A stretch of DNA of 7,703 nucleotides from Rhizobiaceae bacterium (GCA_020696915.1 JAJFMR010000129.1:1-7703), one strand, 5' to 3'. Shown: positions 1 through 7,375, numbered from the stretch's first letter. The notes: generated by a model not told the origin, from the letters alone. A program made the numbers and translations.

Positions 1-1
1 C

Positions 2-115
2 GAGGAGACGCCTGCCGTGGTCCCGGCCGGCGTGACGCCGCTCACCGTGGAGCAGGAGGAAGACAGCGCTCGCGTCTTGCCCGAACCGCTTCCGCCAGGC
101 GACCGGATGGGTTAA
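2..115 (+). CDS. C-terminal end of an unidentified protein (partial, 5' end outside window)
   Basis: This frame is open from the left edge and ends in TAA at 113-115, giving 37 residues. The tail is acidic and proline-rich and ends in PPGDRMG. About 30 of the 37 codons end in G or C, matching the third-position bias of the definite genes here, so I read it as coding. I recognise no domain: such a tail is usually disordered and poorly conserved, so the family cannot be named. The stop lies 41 bp before the HyuA-like gene on the same strand, so the two may be co-transcribed. The HyuA frame is also open to the left edge but has no start codon before 157 and is arginine-rich there, so it does not compete well. 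Confidence 0.5.
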   Translation, partial: EETPAVVPAGVTPLTVEQEEDSARVLPEPLPPGDRMG

Positions 116-156
116 GCCGGCATACACCCGCCAGGCAGAGACAATCCCGACAGGCC

Positions 157-2217
157 ATGATTGATCGCGTTGACAAGAACGAGCCGTTGTTTCTCGGCAT
201 CGACACGGGCGGCACCTACACCGACGCGGTTATATGGTCGGAGGGATCGGGGGTCGTCGCCAAGGCCAAGGCGCTGACCACCCGTCACGACCTCGCCGTC
301 GGCATATCGGGAGCCGTCGACGTGGTCATGAAGAGGGCCGCCATCCACCCGGCTTCCATCAAACTCGTGTCGATGTCGACGACGCTCGCCACGAATGCGC
401 TGGTGGAAGGCCAGGGCGGTCGCGTCGCACTGGTGATGATTGGCTTCGATGAGGCCGACCTCGGGCGCGACGGACTGAAGAGAGCGCTCGGGACCGATCC
501 GGTCGTATTTTGTCCCGGCGGCCACGATGTCCACGGCAAGCCGCAGCCGCTCGACCTCGCGGGCCTCGACAGGCGACTGCCGGAACTCGCGGAGAGTGTG
601 TCGGGTATCGCGATCTGCGGCTATTTCGCCACCCGCAACCCGGAGCACGAACTGTCTGCCCGCGACCTGGTCCGGGAAAAGACGCGCCTGCCGGTCACTG
701 CCAGCCATGAACTGTCGGCGCGGCTCGGCGGCCCCCGGCGGGCACTCACCACGCTTCTCAATGCCAGGCTGATCTCGATGATCGATCGTCTCGTCGAGGC
801 AACCGAGGACTTTCTGGCGTCGCGAAACATCAATGCTCCGCTGATGGTCGTGCGCGGCGACGGGGCGCTGGTTTCCGCCGCCTTCGCCCGGTCGCGGCCG
901 ATCGAGACGATCCTGTCCGGCCCCGCCGCGAGCCTGATCGGCGCCCGCCACATGACCGGCCTCGAAAATGCGCTGGTTTCCGACATCGGCGGAACCACCA
1001 CGGATGTGGCGGTCCTCGACCGGGGCAGACCGCGGCTCGATCCTGAAGGGGCCGTCGTCGGCGGCTACCGGACCATGGTCGAGGCGGTGGCCATGCGCAC
1101 CTTCGGGCTGGGCGGCGATTCGGAAGTGGCGCTCAAGGACGGCTTCCTCGCGCCCCGGCTCCTGCTCGGGCCGCGCCGGCTGGTGCCGCTGGCGCTGGCC
1201 GGCATGGCGCATAGCGAGGCCGTCTCGAGCGAACTGGAACGGCAGCTGCGCGCCTCACATCCCTCGCGGATGGACGGCCGGTTCGCGTTGCGGACCGGGC
1301 TTCCCGAAAAGCTGGCAGCCGGCCTGTCTTCCCCCGAAGCGGCTCTTTACCGGAAGATCGGGCCGGTGCCGCGCCCGCTCGACGACCTGCTTTCCTCGAA
1401 CTCTCAGAATGCGACGCTCGACCGGCTGGTCGCCCGCGGTCTGGCCCGCATTGTCGGTTTCACGCCCTCGGACGCGGCGCATGTCGTCGGGCGGCAGGAC
1501 AACTGGAACGCTGCCGCAGCCCGGCTCGGCGCCGAGCTTTTCGCCCGCCGACGCGACGGTCGAGGGCAGCCTGTCGCCGCCGGCCCGGAAGAACTGGCCG
1601 AGCGCGTGCTGGCCGCGGTCACGCGCGCCTCTGCCGAGGCGATCCTGGAAACTGCTTTCGCGGAAGACGGGTTGGACGGCCCAGCCACGGTCGCGCATTC
1701 GCTGGTGCAGCGGGCCGTCGATGGCGACAGCCGCATCACACGGCTGTCGCTGGGGCTCGACCGGCCGGTCGTCGGGCTGGGCGCCTCGGCACGACTGCAT
1801 TACGCAGAATTGCCCGGGCTGTTCGGAGCGTCCTGCATCGTTCCCGAGGATGCCGACGTCGCCAACGCGCTCGGGGCGGTGGTCGGCCAGGTGCGCATGT
1901 CGGCCGAGGCGACTGTGAGCCAGCCGGAGGAGGGGATCTTCAGGCTGCTGTCCGGCAGCGAGGTGCAGGATTTCCGCGTGGAGACGGAGGCGCTCGCCGC
2001 GGCGGAAGCCGGTGTTCGCGCCCTGGTGGCGGTGCGCGCAAGGCAGGCGGGTGCCGAGGCGGCGAAGATCGAGGTCAGCCAGGAGGTAAAAGCGTCGACG
2101 ATCCAGGGCCGTCGCATGTTCGTCGAGGCGCGTGTGGTGGCGGTGGCCACCGGCCGCCCCCGAATAGCCGTCGACCAGCCGGCCGCGCGGGAGCCCGCCG
2201 GGGCTTCCAGCGATTGA
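157..2217 (+). CDS. Hydantoinase/oxoprolinase family protein (HyuA-like, ASKHA-type ATPase)
   Basis: The 686-residue product belongs to the hydantoinase A/oxoprolinase family, ATP-dependent enzymes or activators with an actin-like (ASKHA) fold. Visible motifs are the N-terminal phosphate loop GIDTGGTYTD (14-23), a VRGDGALVS segment (232-240), SGPAAS (254-259), a second loop DIGGTTTD (276-283), VVGLGAS (538-544) and ANALGAVVG (569-577). No signal peptide or membrane segment is seen, so it is probably cytoplasmic. ATG 157 is the only start codon in frame before the first phosphate loop, but its ribosome site is poor (ACAGG only two bases away). Classical hydantoinase/oxoprolinase A subunits work with a B subunit; none lies downstream, where glcB follows after 159 bp. 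The RGDG-type segment replaces the more usual QSNGG-like one, suggesting a divergent subgroup whose substrate I cannot state. The tail beyond about 590 is Ala/Glu-rich and lacks the usual HyuA ending I would expect. Family call sure, reaction unknown. Confidence 0.88.
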   Translation: MIDRVDKNEPLFLGIDTGGTYTDAVIWSEGSGVVAKAKALTTRHDLAVGISGAVDVVMKRAAIHPASIKLVSMSTTLATNALVEGQGGRVALVMIGFDEADLGRDGLKRALGTDPVVFCPGGHDVHGKPQPLDLAGLDRRLPELAESVSGIAICGYFATRNPEHELSARDLVREKTRLPVTASHELSARLGGPRRALTTLLNARLISMIDRLVEATEDFLASRNINAPLMVVRGDGALVSAAFARSRPIETILSGPAASLIGARHMTGLENALVSDIGGTTTDVAVLDRGRPRLDPEGAVVGGYRTMVEAVAMRTFGLGGDSEVALKDGFLAPRLLLGPRRLVPLALAGMAHSEAVSSELERQLRASHPSRMDGRFALRTGLPEKLAAGLSSPEAALYRKIGPVPRPLDDLLSSNSQNATLDRLVARGLARIVGFTPSDAAHVVGRQDNWNAAAARLGAELFARRRDGRGQPVAAGPEELAERVLAAVTRASAEAILETAFAEDGLDGPATVAHSLVQRAVDGDSRITRLSLGLDRPVVGLGASARLHYAELPGLFGASCIVPEDADVANALGAVVGQVRMSAEATVSQPEEGIFRLLSGSEVQDFRVETEALAAAEAGVRALVAVRARQAGAEAAKIEVSQEVKASTIQGRRMFVEARVVAVATGRPRIAVDQPAAREPAGASSD

Positions 2218-2244
2218 CCCGCCGGCCCGGTCATGCCAATCGCG

Positions 2245-2274
2245 CCGCCGGCTGCGAAAGCGCGGTTCTTTTTT
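2245..2274 (+). terminator. Possible Rho-independent terminator after the HyuA-like gene
   Basis: CCGC (2245-2248) pairs with GCGG (2262-2265) and GC (2251-2252) with GC (2260-2261), leaving a two-base bulge and a seven-base loop. TTCTTTTTT follows directly at 2266-2274. The stem is short and bulged, but the T-run is striking in this GC-rich DNA and sits 28 bp past the stop codon. If real, glcB has its own promoter. Confidence 0.42.
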
Positions 2275-2278
2275 GAGA

Positions 2279-2331
2279 TGTCGTGCGTTGAACATGGAAC
2301 TCGCGCTTCGCCCTGACGTCCTGTCGTGCGT
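2279..2331 (+). promoter_or_regulatory. Direct repeat upstream of glcB (candidate regulator-binding sites)
   Basis: TGTCGTGCGT occurs at 2279-2288 and again at 2322-2331, start to start 43 bp, about four helical turns, all upstream of the glcB start at 2377. Two exact 10-mers so close are not expected often by chance, so paired binding of a regulator is plausible. I could not place convincing -35/-10 boxes, and the regulator is unknown. Confidence 0.3.
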
Positions 2332-2365
2332 AATCCGGAAGACGGGATCAGCTTTGCGTCGCCCT

Positions 2366-2370
2366 GGAGA
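2366..2370 (+). promoter_or_regulatory. Ribosome binding site that fixes the glcB start
   Basis: GGAGA lies seven bases (counted from the end of GGAG) before ATG 2377. The alternative GTG at 2326, 17 codons upstream, has no comparable purine run in front of it. This supports the shorter protein. Confidence 0.7.
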
Positions 2371-2376
2371 CCTTGG

Positions 2377-4548
2377 ATGATCGATCGTGTCGAAATCGCC
2401 GGACTGAAGATTGCCCGGATCCTCCATGATTTCATCGAAGGCGAGGTCCTGCCGGGAACAGACCTCGACGCCGGGCGGTTCTGGACCGGGCTGGCGGCCA
2501 TATTCGCTGACCTGTCGCCCCGCAACCGGGCTTTGCTGGCCAGGCGCGACGAACTTCAGCAAGAGCTCGACCGCTGGCACCGAGAGAACGGCGTACCGTC
2601 GGACATGCAGGTCTACCGGGCCTTGCTCGAGGATATCGGCTATCTCGTCGAGCAAGGCCCCCCTTTCGAGATCGCCACCGAGAATGTCGACCCGGAAATT
2701 TCGACCGTCGCCGGACCGCAGCTGGTGGTTCCCGTCTCCAATGCGCGTTACGCGCTCAACGCGGCCAATGCCCGCTGGGGTTCGCTCTACGACGCGCTTT
2801 ACGGTACCGATGCCATTGCCGACACCGCTGGTGTGGCGAAGGTCACGGGCTACGATCCGGTGCGGGGTGAAAAGGTAATCGCCTGGGCGCGCGACTTCCT
2901 GGATGCGAGCGTGCCGCTGGCGTCGGGAAGCTGGCGCGACGTGACCGGCTTCAGCGTCGATCGGAGGCTTGTCCTTGCTTCGCCCGCCGGGGGGCTGGAA
3001 CTTGCCCGTGACGAGTGCTTCGTCGGCTTCGACGGCCCGGCTGGCGGCCCGGCTGCCATCCTTCTGAAGAACAACGGCCTCCATATGGACATCAGGATCG
3101 ACCGCGGGAGCGCGATCGGCGCCTCGGACAAGGCCGGCATTTCGGACATCGTGCTCGAAGCGGCCGTCACCACGATCCAGGATCTCGAGGATTCAATCGC
3201 CGCGGTGGATGCCGACGACAAGGTCGCCGCCTATCGGAACTGGCTCGGACTGATGCAGGGCACGCTCGAGGAGGAGATCGCCATGGGGGGCCGCAGCTTC
3301 GTGCGCCGCCTCAATCCCGACCGCAGCTTTACGGCGCGCGCCGGCGGCAAGACGACGCTGCCCGGCCGATCCCTGATGCTGGTCCGCAATGTCGGCCACC
3401 TGATGACCAATCCTGCAATCCTGGACAGCAATGGCGACGAGACCCCGGAGGGCATCATGGATGCAGCGATCACCAGCCTGATAGCGCTCCACGATGTCGG
3501 CAGAAACGGCCGCCGCGCCAACTCAAGGGCCGGCTCCGTCTACATCGTCAAGCCCAAGATGCATGGGCCCGACGAAGTCGCCTTCGCCACCGAGCTGTTT
3601 TCACGGGTCGAGGTCCTGCTCGGCCTGGCCCCGAACACGCTGAAGATGGGCATAATGGACGAGGAGCGACGCACCACCGTCAATCTCCGGGAATGCATCC
3701 GCGCGGCCAAGCAGCGTGTGGTCTTCATCAATACCGGCTTTCTCGACCGCACCGGCGACGAGATTCACACCTCCATGGAAGCCGGGCCGATGATCCGCAA
3801 GGGCGACATGAAGCAGGCGGCCTGGATCGCCGCCTATGAAGCCTGGAACGTCGATGTCGGACTGGAGTGCGGGCTGTCGGGCCGCGCCCAGATCGGCAAG
3901 GGCATGTGGGCCATGCCCGATCTCATGGCGGCCATGCTGGACCAGAAGATCGCCCACCCGCAGGCCGGTGCCAACACCGCCTGGGTGCCTTCGCCGACCG
4001 CCGCAACGCTGCATGCGACGCATTATCACAGGATCGACGTGCACGCCGTCCAGCAGAGGTTGAGACGGCGCGATCACGCAAAACTGGACGACATTCTCTC
4101 GCTGCCCGTGGCCGTGCGTCCGAACTGGAGCCGCGAAGACGTTCAGGCGGAGCTCGACAACAACGCGCAAGGCATTCTCGGCTATGTCGTTCGCTGGATA
4201 GACCAAGGTGTCGGCTGCTCGAAGGTTCCCGACATCCACGACGTCGCCCTGATGGAGGATCGCGCCACGCTCAGGATTTCATCCCAGCACATCGCCAACT
4301 GGCTGCATCATGGCGTCTGCAGCGAAGCACAGGTTATCGAAACGCTGAAGCGGATGGCGGCGGTGGTCGACCGGCAGAACGAGTCCGATCCGTTCTACCA
4401 TCCAATGGCTCCGGACTTCGACCGCTCGGTCGCCTTCCAGGCTGCCTGCGACCTGGTGCTCCGGGGCCGTGAGCAGCCGAACGGCTATACCGAGCCCGTC
4501 CTGCACCGGCGGCGCCTCGAGCTGAAGCAACTGCGCCGGCCGATGTAG
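2377..4548 (+). CDS. glcB: Malate synthase G
   Basis: Malate synthase G (EC 2.3.3.9) condenses glyoxylate with acetyl-CoA to malate in the cytoplasm, in the glyoxylate bypass and in growth on glycolate. From ATG 2377 the protein has 723 residues, equal to E. coli GlcB as recalled, and the N-terminus up to the VLPGT motif (24-28) aligns without a gap. Conserved blocks include GPQLVVP, NARYALNAANARWGSLYDAL, KNNGLH, SVYIVKPKMHGPDEVAFA and NTAWVPSPTAATLHA. Residues matching the known active site are Arg337 (LVRNVGH; E. coli Arg338), Mg-binding Glu429 and Asp457 (E. coli 427 and 455), Cys614 and the catalytic base Asp628 in LMEDRATLR (E. coli 617 and 631). An open GTG start at 2326 would add 17 residues but lacks homology and a ribosome site. 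The gene follows the HyuA-like gene on the same strand and converges with the dehydrogenase gene. It appears intact. Confidence 0.98.
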   Translation: MIDRVEIAGLKIARILHDFIEGEVLPGTDLDAGRFWTGLAAIFADLSPRNRALLARRDELQQELDRWHRENGVPSDMQVYRALLEDIGYLVEQGPPFEIATENVDPEISTVAGPQLVVPVSNARYALNAANARWGSLYDALYGTDAIADTAGVAKVTGYDPVRGEKVIAWARDFLDASVPLASGSWRDVTGFSVDRRLVLASPAGGLELARDECFVGFDGPAGGPAAILLKNNGLHMDIRIDRGSAIGASDKAGISDIVLEAAVTTIQDLEDSIAAVDADDKVAAYRNWLGLMQGTLEEEIAMGGRSFVRRLNPDRSFTARAGGKTTLPGRSLMLVRNVGHLMTNPAILDSNGDETPEGIMDAAITSLIALHDVGRNGRRANSRAGSVYIVKPKMHGPDEVAFATELFSRVEVLLGLAPNTLKMGIMDEERRTTVNLRECIRAAKQRVVFINTGFLDRTGDEIHTSMEAGPMIRKGDMKQAAWIAAYEAWNVDVGLECGLSGRAQIGKGMWAMPDLMAAMLDQKIAHPQAGANTAWVPSPTAATLHATHYHRIDVHAVQQRLRRRDHAKLDDILSLPVAVRPNWSREDVQAELDNNAQGILGYVVRWIDQGVGCSKVPDIHDVALMEDRATLRISSQHIANWLHHGVCSEAQVIETLKRMAAVVDRQNESDPFYHPMAPDFDRSVAFQAACDLVLRGREQPNGYTEPVLHRRRLELKQLRRPM

Positions 4549-4579
4549 CCTTTCCTCGGCGCGGACGGTCACGCACCCG

Positions 4580-4596
4580 GCAGGCGGTTCGCTTGC
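4580..4596 (+). terminator. Possible weak terminator hairpin between glcB and the convergent operon
   Basis: GCAGGCG (4580-4586) pairs with CGCTTGC (4590-4596) through seven pairs, one of them G-T, around a GTT loop. It lies 31 bp past the glcB stop. The sequence after it is pyrimidine-rich (GGCTTCCTCCC) but not a T-run, so termination here is only possible. No other strong stem was found in this 111-bp gap. Confidence 0.32.
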
Positions 4597-4659
4597 GGCT
4601 TCCTCCCATGCGCCGGTTGACGCACGGAAGCGACTGCGCAAGGCGAAGCTGTCTGACAT

Positions 4660-5427
4660 TTACACCGTCGCAGTCACGCCGCCGTCGACATAAAGCGTGT
4701 GGCCGTTGACGAAGGACGACGCGTCCGAAGCCAGGAAAACCGCCGCCCCGACCAGTTCGTCGACGTTTCCCCAACGCCCGGCCGGCGTGCGCTGGGTCAG
4801 CCAGGTCGAGAATTCGGGATCCTCGAACAGTGCCTCGTTGAGCGCAGTGCGGACGTAGCCGGGCGCGATGGCGTTCACCTGCAGTCCGTGCCGCGCCCAG
4901 TCGGCGCACATGCCTCTCGTCAGGTTCCTGACCGCACCCTTGGTGGCGGCGTAAGGCGCGATGCGCGGGCGGGCGAGTTCGCTCTGCACCGACCCGATGT
5001 TGATGATCTTGCCGCGGCGGCGCGCAATCATGTGCCGGGCCACCGCCTTGCCGACGTGAAAAACGCCGGAGACGTTGGTGTCGATGAGGCGCCGCCACTC
5101 CGCTTCCGGGAACTCGTCGAGAGGCGCCCGGTGCTGGATGCCGGCATTGTTGATCAGTATGTCGATCGGGCCGATGTCGCGCTCGATCCGTTCGACCGCT
5201 TCATCGACGGCGTCGAAGTCGGTCACGTCGAAGACCGCCACATGAGCGGTCCGGCCGCGCCTGCGCAACGCGCCCGCGGCATTCCCGGTCGATTCGGCGG
5301 AGCGGCCGTTGAGCACCACGGCTGCGCCGTGCTCGGCCAGCCCCTCGGCCAGACCAAGCCCGATGCCCTGGCCGGAGCCGGTCACCAGTGCCAGGCGTCC
5401 CTCGAGGCTGAACAGTGGAGCCGTCAT
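4660..5427 (-). CDS. idnO: SDR family oxidoreductase, gluconate 5-dehydrogenase-like
   Basis: This 255-residue classical short-chain dehydrogenase closely resembles E. coli IdnO (254 aa as recalled), which interconverts 5-ketogluconate and D-gluconate with NAD(P)H. Visible are the cofactor loop TGSGQGIG (16-23), NNAG (93-96), active-site Asn118, Ser146, Tyr159 and Lys163 (YAATK), and IAPGYVRT (187-194). Stretches shared with IdnO, from memory, include DIGPID, NNAGIQ, the SVQSEL region, TRGMC, RTPA.RWG and FVNGH. The frame is open far upstream in the permease gene, but the family N-terminus and ATG 5427, preceded by a modest GGAA at seven bases, set the start. It is last in the operon, 50 bp after the permease. 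It therefore probably oxidises or reduces the imported compound in the cytoplasm. SDR substrates drift easily, so another sugar acid or polyol is possible. Confidence 0.88.
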   Translation of the reverse strand: MTAPLFSLEGRLALVTGSGQGIGLGLAEGLAEHGAAVVLNGRSAESTGNAAGALRRRGRTAHVAVFDVTDFDAVDEAVERIERDIGPIDILINNAGIQHRAPLDEFPEAEWRRLIDTNVSGVFHVGKAVARHMIARRRGKIINIGSVQSELARPRIAPYAATKGAVRNLTRGMCADWARHGLQVNAIAPGYVRTALNEALFEDPEFSTWLTQRTPAGRWGNVDELVGAAVFLASDASSFVNGHTLYVDGGVTATV

Positions 5428-5477
5428 GATCCGATTCCGGACTTCGGCTGCGATTGCGGCTGCGCCTCTCGCGAGAT

Positions 5478-6476
5478 CTAGTCGCTCTGGCGGAAGTTGC
5501 GGACGCGCTCGAACAGCACGGCGAAGATGATTGCGCCGCCGATGAATGTTCCCTGCCAGAAGGCGTTGATACCGAGCAGGCCGAGGCTGTTGCGGATGAT
5601 TTCGATCAGCGCGGCCCCGATCAGCGCACCGATTGCCGTTCCGACGCCGCCGGCCAGATTGGCGCCGCCGATAACCGCCGCCGCAATCACCTGAAGTTCC
5701 ATCCCGGCGCCGATATTGGTGGTCACGGCGCCGAGCCAGCCGGTCTGGATGATGCCGGCGATGCCGGCCGACAGCGCCGAGATCATGTAGACGGCAACCT
5801 TGATCGGCCGCACCGGCACGCCGGTCAGGGTCGCCGCGTGCTCGTTGCCGCCGATGGCGAAGACATGCCTTCCGAAGCGCGTCCAGCGCAGCGTGAAGCC
5901 GGTGATCGCGGCAAGGACGAGCATGTAGAGGACCGGGTTGGCGATCCCGAACAGCCAGGCGCCGCCGCCTATGTCCAGCAGGAGGTCGTGGTCGGGGCCG
6001 AACTGGAAGACCACGGTGTTGTTGGAGGCGACCATGGCAAGGCTGCGCGCGATCGACAGCATGCCGAGCGTGACCACGAAGGAGGGAAAGCCAAGATAGG
6101 CGATGAGCACGCCATTGAAGGCGCCGACGGCGAGCGCGGTCAGAATGGAGGCGGCGATGCCGACCTCGATGCCGTAGCCTGCATGCATGGTGACGGCAAG
6201 CACCATGGAGCACAGGCAGAGCACCGAGCCCACCGACAGGTCGATCCCCCCCGTGATGATCACCATGGTCATCCCCAGCGCGACGATTGCCACGAAGGTG
6301 ACGTTGCGGGTGATGTTGTAGAGGTTCTTGGAGGTGGCGAAGGAATCGGTCGCGAAGGACAGGAACAGGCAGGCTGCGAGCACCGCCATGAGGACCCAAA
6401 AAGTCTGGCTGCCGACAACGCCGGAGAGCCAGCTCTGCTGCTTCTGCCCGATCGTCTGCTCAAGGGTGATTGCCAT
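5478..6476 (-). CDS. Sugar ABC transporter permease (RbsC/BPD_transp_2 type)
   Basis: The 332-residue inner-membrane protein has the usual length and pattern of CUT2-class permeases (RbsC, FrcC), with roughly eight to ten hydrophobic segments after a short polar N-terminus; the first begins near residue 26. Family landmarks are GGIDLSVGS (76-84), LGFPSFVVTLG (128-138), the cytoplasmic RFGRHVFAIGGNEHAATLTGV-type loop (200-220; probable ATPase contact) and AAVIGGANLAGGVGT (266-280). ATG 6476 is preceded by GAAGG (plus-strand 6483-6487) at six bases, a good ribosome site. It lies 36 bp after the ATPase gene and 50 bp before the dehydrogenase, so all three are very likely co-transcribed. It should form the membrane channel as a homodimer. 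The substrate cannot be read from the permease; the dehydrogenase suggests a sugar acid. The gene appears intact. Confidence 0.95.
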   Translation of the reverse strand: MAITLEQTIGQKQQSWLSGVVGSQTFWVLMAVLAACLFLSFATDSFATSKNLYNITRNVTFVAIVALGMTMVIITGGIDLSVGSVLCLCSMVLAVTMHAGYGIEVGIAASILTALAVGAFNGVLIAYLGFPSFVVTLGMLSIARSLAMVASNNTVVFQFGPDHDLLLDIGGGAWLFGIANPVLYMLVLAAITGFTLRWTRFGRHVFAIGGNEHAATLTGVPVRPIKVAVYMISALSAGIAGIIQTGWLGAVTTNIGAGMELQVIAAAVIGGANLAGGVGTAIGALIGAALIEIIRNSLGLLGINAFWQGTFIGGAIIFAVLFERVRNFRQSD

Positions 6477-6512
6477 CGTCGACCTTCATTTGCTGCCTCG
6501 GCCCGGTTCCGC

Positions 6513-7253
6513 TCACACCGCCTCTATGGCGCCCGTAATGAGACCCGTCACTTCTTCCGGTGAACTGGCGGCGATCGGTTTGTCGGCGACCTTCCTGCCG
6601 CGGCGCATGACCACGACCCGGTCGGCAACCGAGAACACGTCGGGCATGCGGTGGCTGATGAGAACGACGGCAATGCCCTGGTCGCGCAGGCGGCGAATGA
6701 GGCTCAGCACTTCGGCGACCTGGCGTACCGATATGGCTGCCGTAGGTTCGTCCATCAGCACGATCTTTGCGTTGGTGAGCCGTGTCCTGGCGATCGCCAC
6801 TGCCTGCCGCTGGCCGCCCGACATCTTCCTGACGAGGTCGCGGGGGCGGGTCTCCGACTTCAGTTCCCTGAAGATTTCGCCGGCGCGCCGGTACATGGCG
6901 GCATAATCGAGGATCTGGAACGGCCATACGCCAAGCCTGAGTTCACGGCCGAGATAGACATTGGCGGCGGCAGTGAGATTGTCGCAAAGCGCCAGATCCT
7001 GGTGAACGATCTCGATGCCGTGGCGGCGCGCGTCCACCGGCCGGTGCATCACCAGGTCGAGGCCGTCCATCTTCATGGTGCCCTGGCTCGGCGGGAAGTT
7101 GCCGGCGATCATCTTGACCAGGGTCGACTTGCCAGCGCCGTTGTCCCCCATCAGGCCGGTCACCTCGCCCGCCTCGAGCGACAGCGAAACGTCGCTGACT
7201 GCCTGGATGGCGCCGAAATGCTTGGAAACGTTGCCGAGCTCCAGAACCGCCAC
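6513..7253 (-). CDS. Sugar ABC transporter ATP-binding protein (single-domain, FrcA-like)
   Basis: The 246-residue product is a complete single nucleotide-binding domain that powers the adjacent permease from the cytoplasmic face. Motifs are Walker A GDNGAGKST (36-44), Q-loop Gln85, signature MSGGQ (144-148, Met for the usual Leu), Walker B IVLMDEP (164-170) with Glu169, and H-loop His201. It has one domain, unlike the fused two-domain RbsA, and resembles the FrcA type known from rhizobia. I chose GTG 7253, giving MAVLELGNVSKHFG, because GGGAGG lies nine bases upstream and homologous domains begin there. The frame is open for 68 more codons to an ATG at 7457, but that stretch is Arg/Pro-rich and overlaps the promoter and both palindromes. 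It is the first gene of the operon. The periplasmic binding protein is not seen in this window. Confidence 0.95.
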   Translation of the reverse strand: MAVLELGNVSKHFGAIQAVSDVSLSLEAGEVTGLMGDNGAGKSTLVKMIAGNFPPSQGTMKMDGLDLVMHRPVDARRHGIEIVHQDLALCDNLTAAANVYLGRELRLGVWPFQILDYAAMYRRAGEIFRELKSETRPRDLVRKMSGGQRQAVAIARTRLTNAKIVLMDEPTAAISVRQVAEVLSLIRRLRDQGIAVVLISHRMPDVFSVADRVVVMRRGRKVADKPIAASSPEEVTGLITGAIEAV

Positions 7254-7262
7254 CAGCAATCG

Positions 7263-7268
7263 CCTCCC
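7263..7268 (-). promoter_or_regulatory. Ribosome binding site for the ABC ATPase
   Basis: On the minus strand this reads GGGAGG, nine bases before GTG 7253. It is the strongest Shine-Dalgarno match in the operon and decides in favour of the GTG start over the upstream ATG at 7457. Confidence 0.7.
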
Positions 7269-7346
7269 TGCCCCAGCCTGCGGCCGCCTGCCTCCGTCGA
7301 AAACCGTCGCGGTCTCCCTTGCTTCGGGTGGAGGCGGGCGGCTTCC

Positions 7347-7375
7347 TTTATGCAAAACAGCCGATCGTGCGTCAA
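7347..7375 (-). promoter_or_regulatory. Predicted promoter of the ABC transporter-dehydrogenase operon
   Basis: Read on the minus strand, TTGACG (7375-7370) and CATAAA (7352-7347) are separated by exactly 17 bases. They match the sigma-70 consensus at five of six and four of six positions. A transcript would start near 7340, leaving a leader of about 87 bases before the ATPase start. A palindrome (7378-7392) abuts the -35 box upstream. The prediction rests on sequence only. Confidence 0.5.

Noticed and set aside
112..1212. A 366-codon open frame on the minus strand opposite the HyuA-like gene
   Set aside because: Low-complexity Arg/Gly/His-rich translation with no motif, antisense to a definite gene.
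1255..3084. A 609-codon open frame on the minus strand spanning the end of the HyuA-like gene, the gap and the start of glcB
   Set aside because: It has no recognisable domain, is rich in Arg/Gly/Pro/His, and lies opposite two genes with clear family motifs. Long antisense frames are common in GC-rich DNA because stop codons are rare there.
5428..6399. Extension of the dehydrogenase frame upstream to 6399, suggesting a fusion protein
   Set aside because: The extra part is the permease gene read in the wrong frame (Arg/His-rich). The dehydrogenase family N-terminus starts at 5427.
5454..6563. A 369-codon plus-strand open frame opposite the permease
   Set aside because: The translation is dominated by Asp, Gly, His and Arg repeats typical of the complement of a hydrophobic protein gene. 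The minus strand encodes a textbook permease here.
7280..7287. GCGGCCGC palindrome in the ATPase leader
   Set aside because: An eight-base GC palindrome in DNA of this composition is unremarkable, and there is no further symmetry around it.
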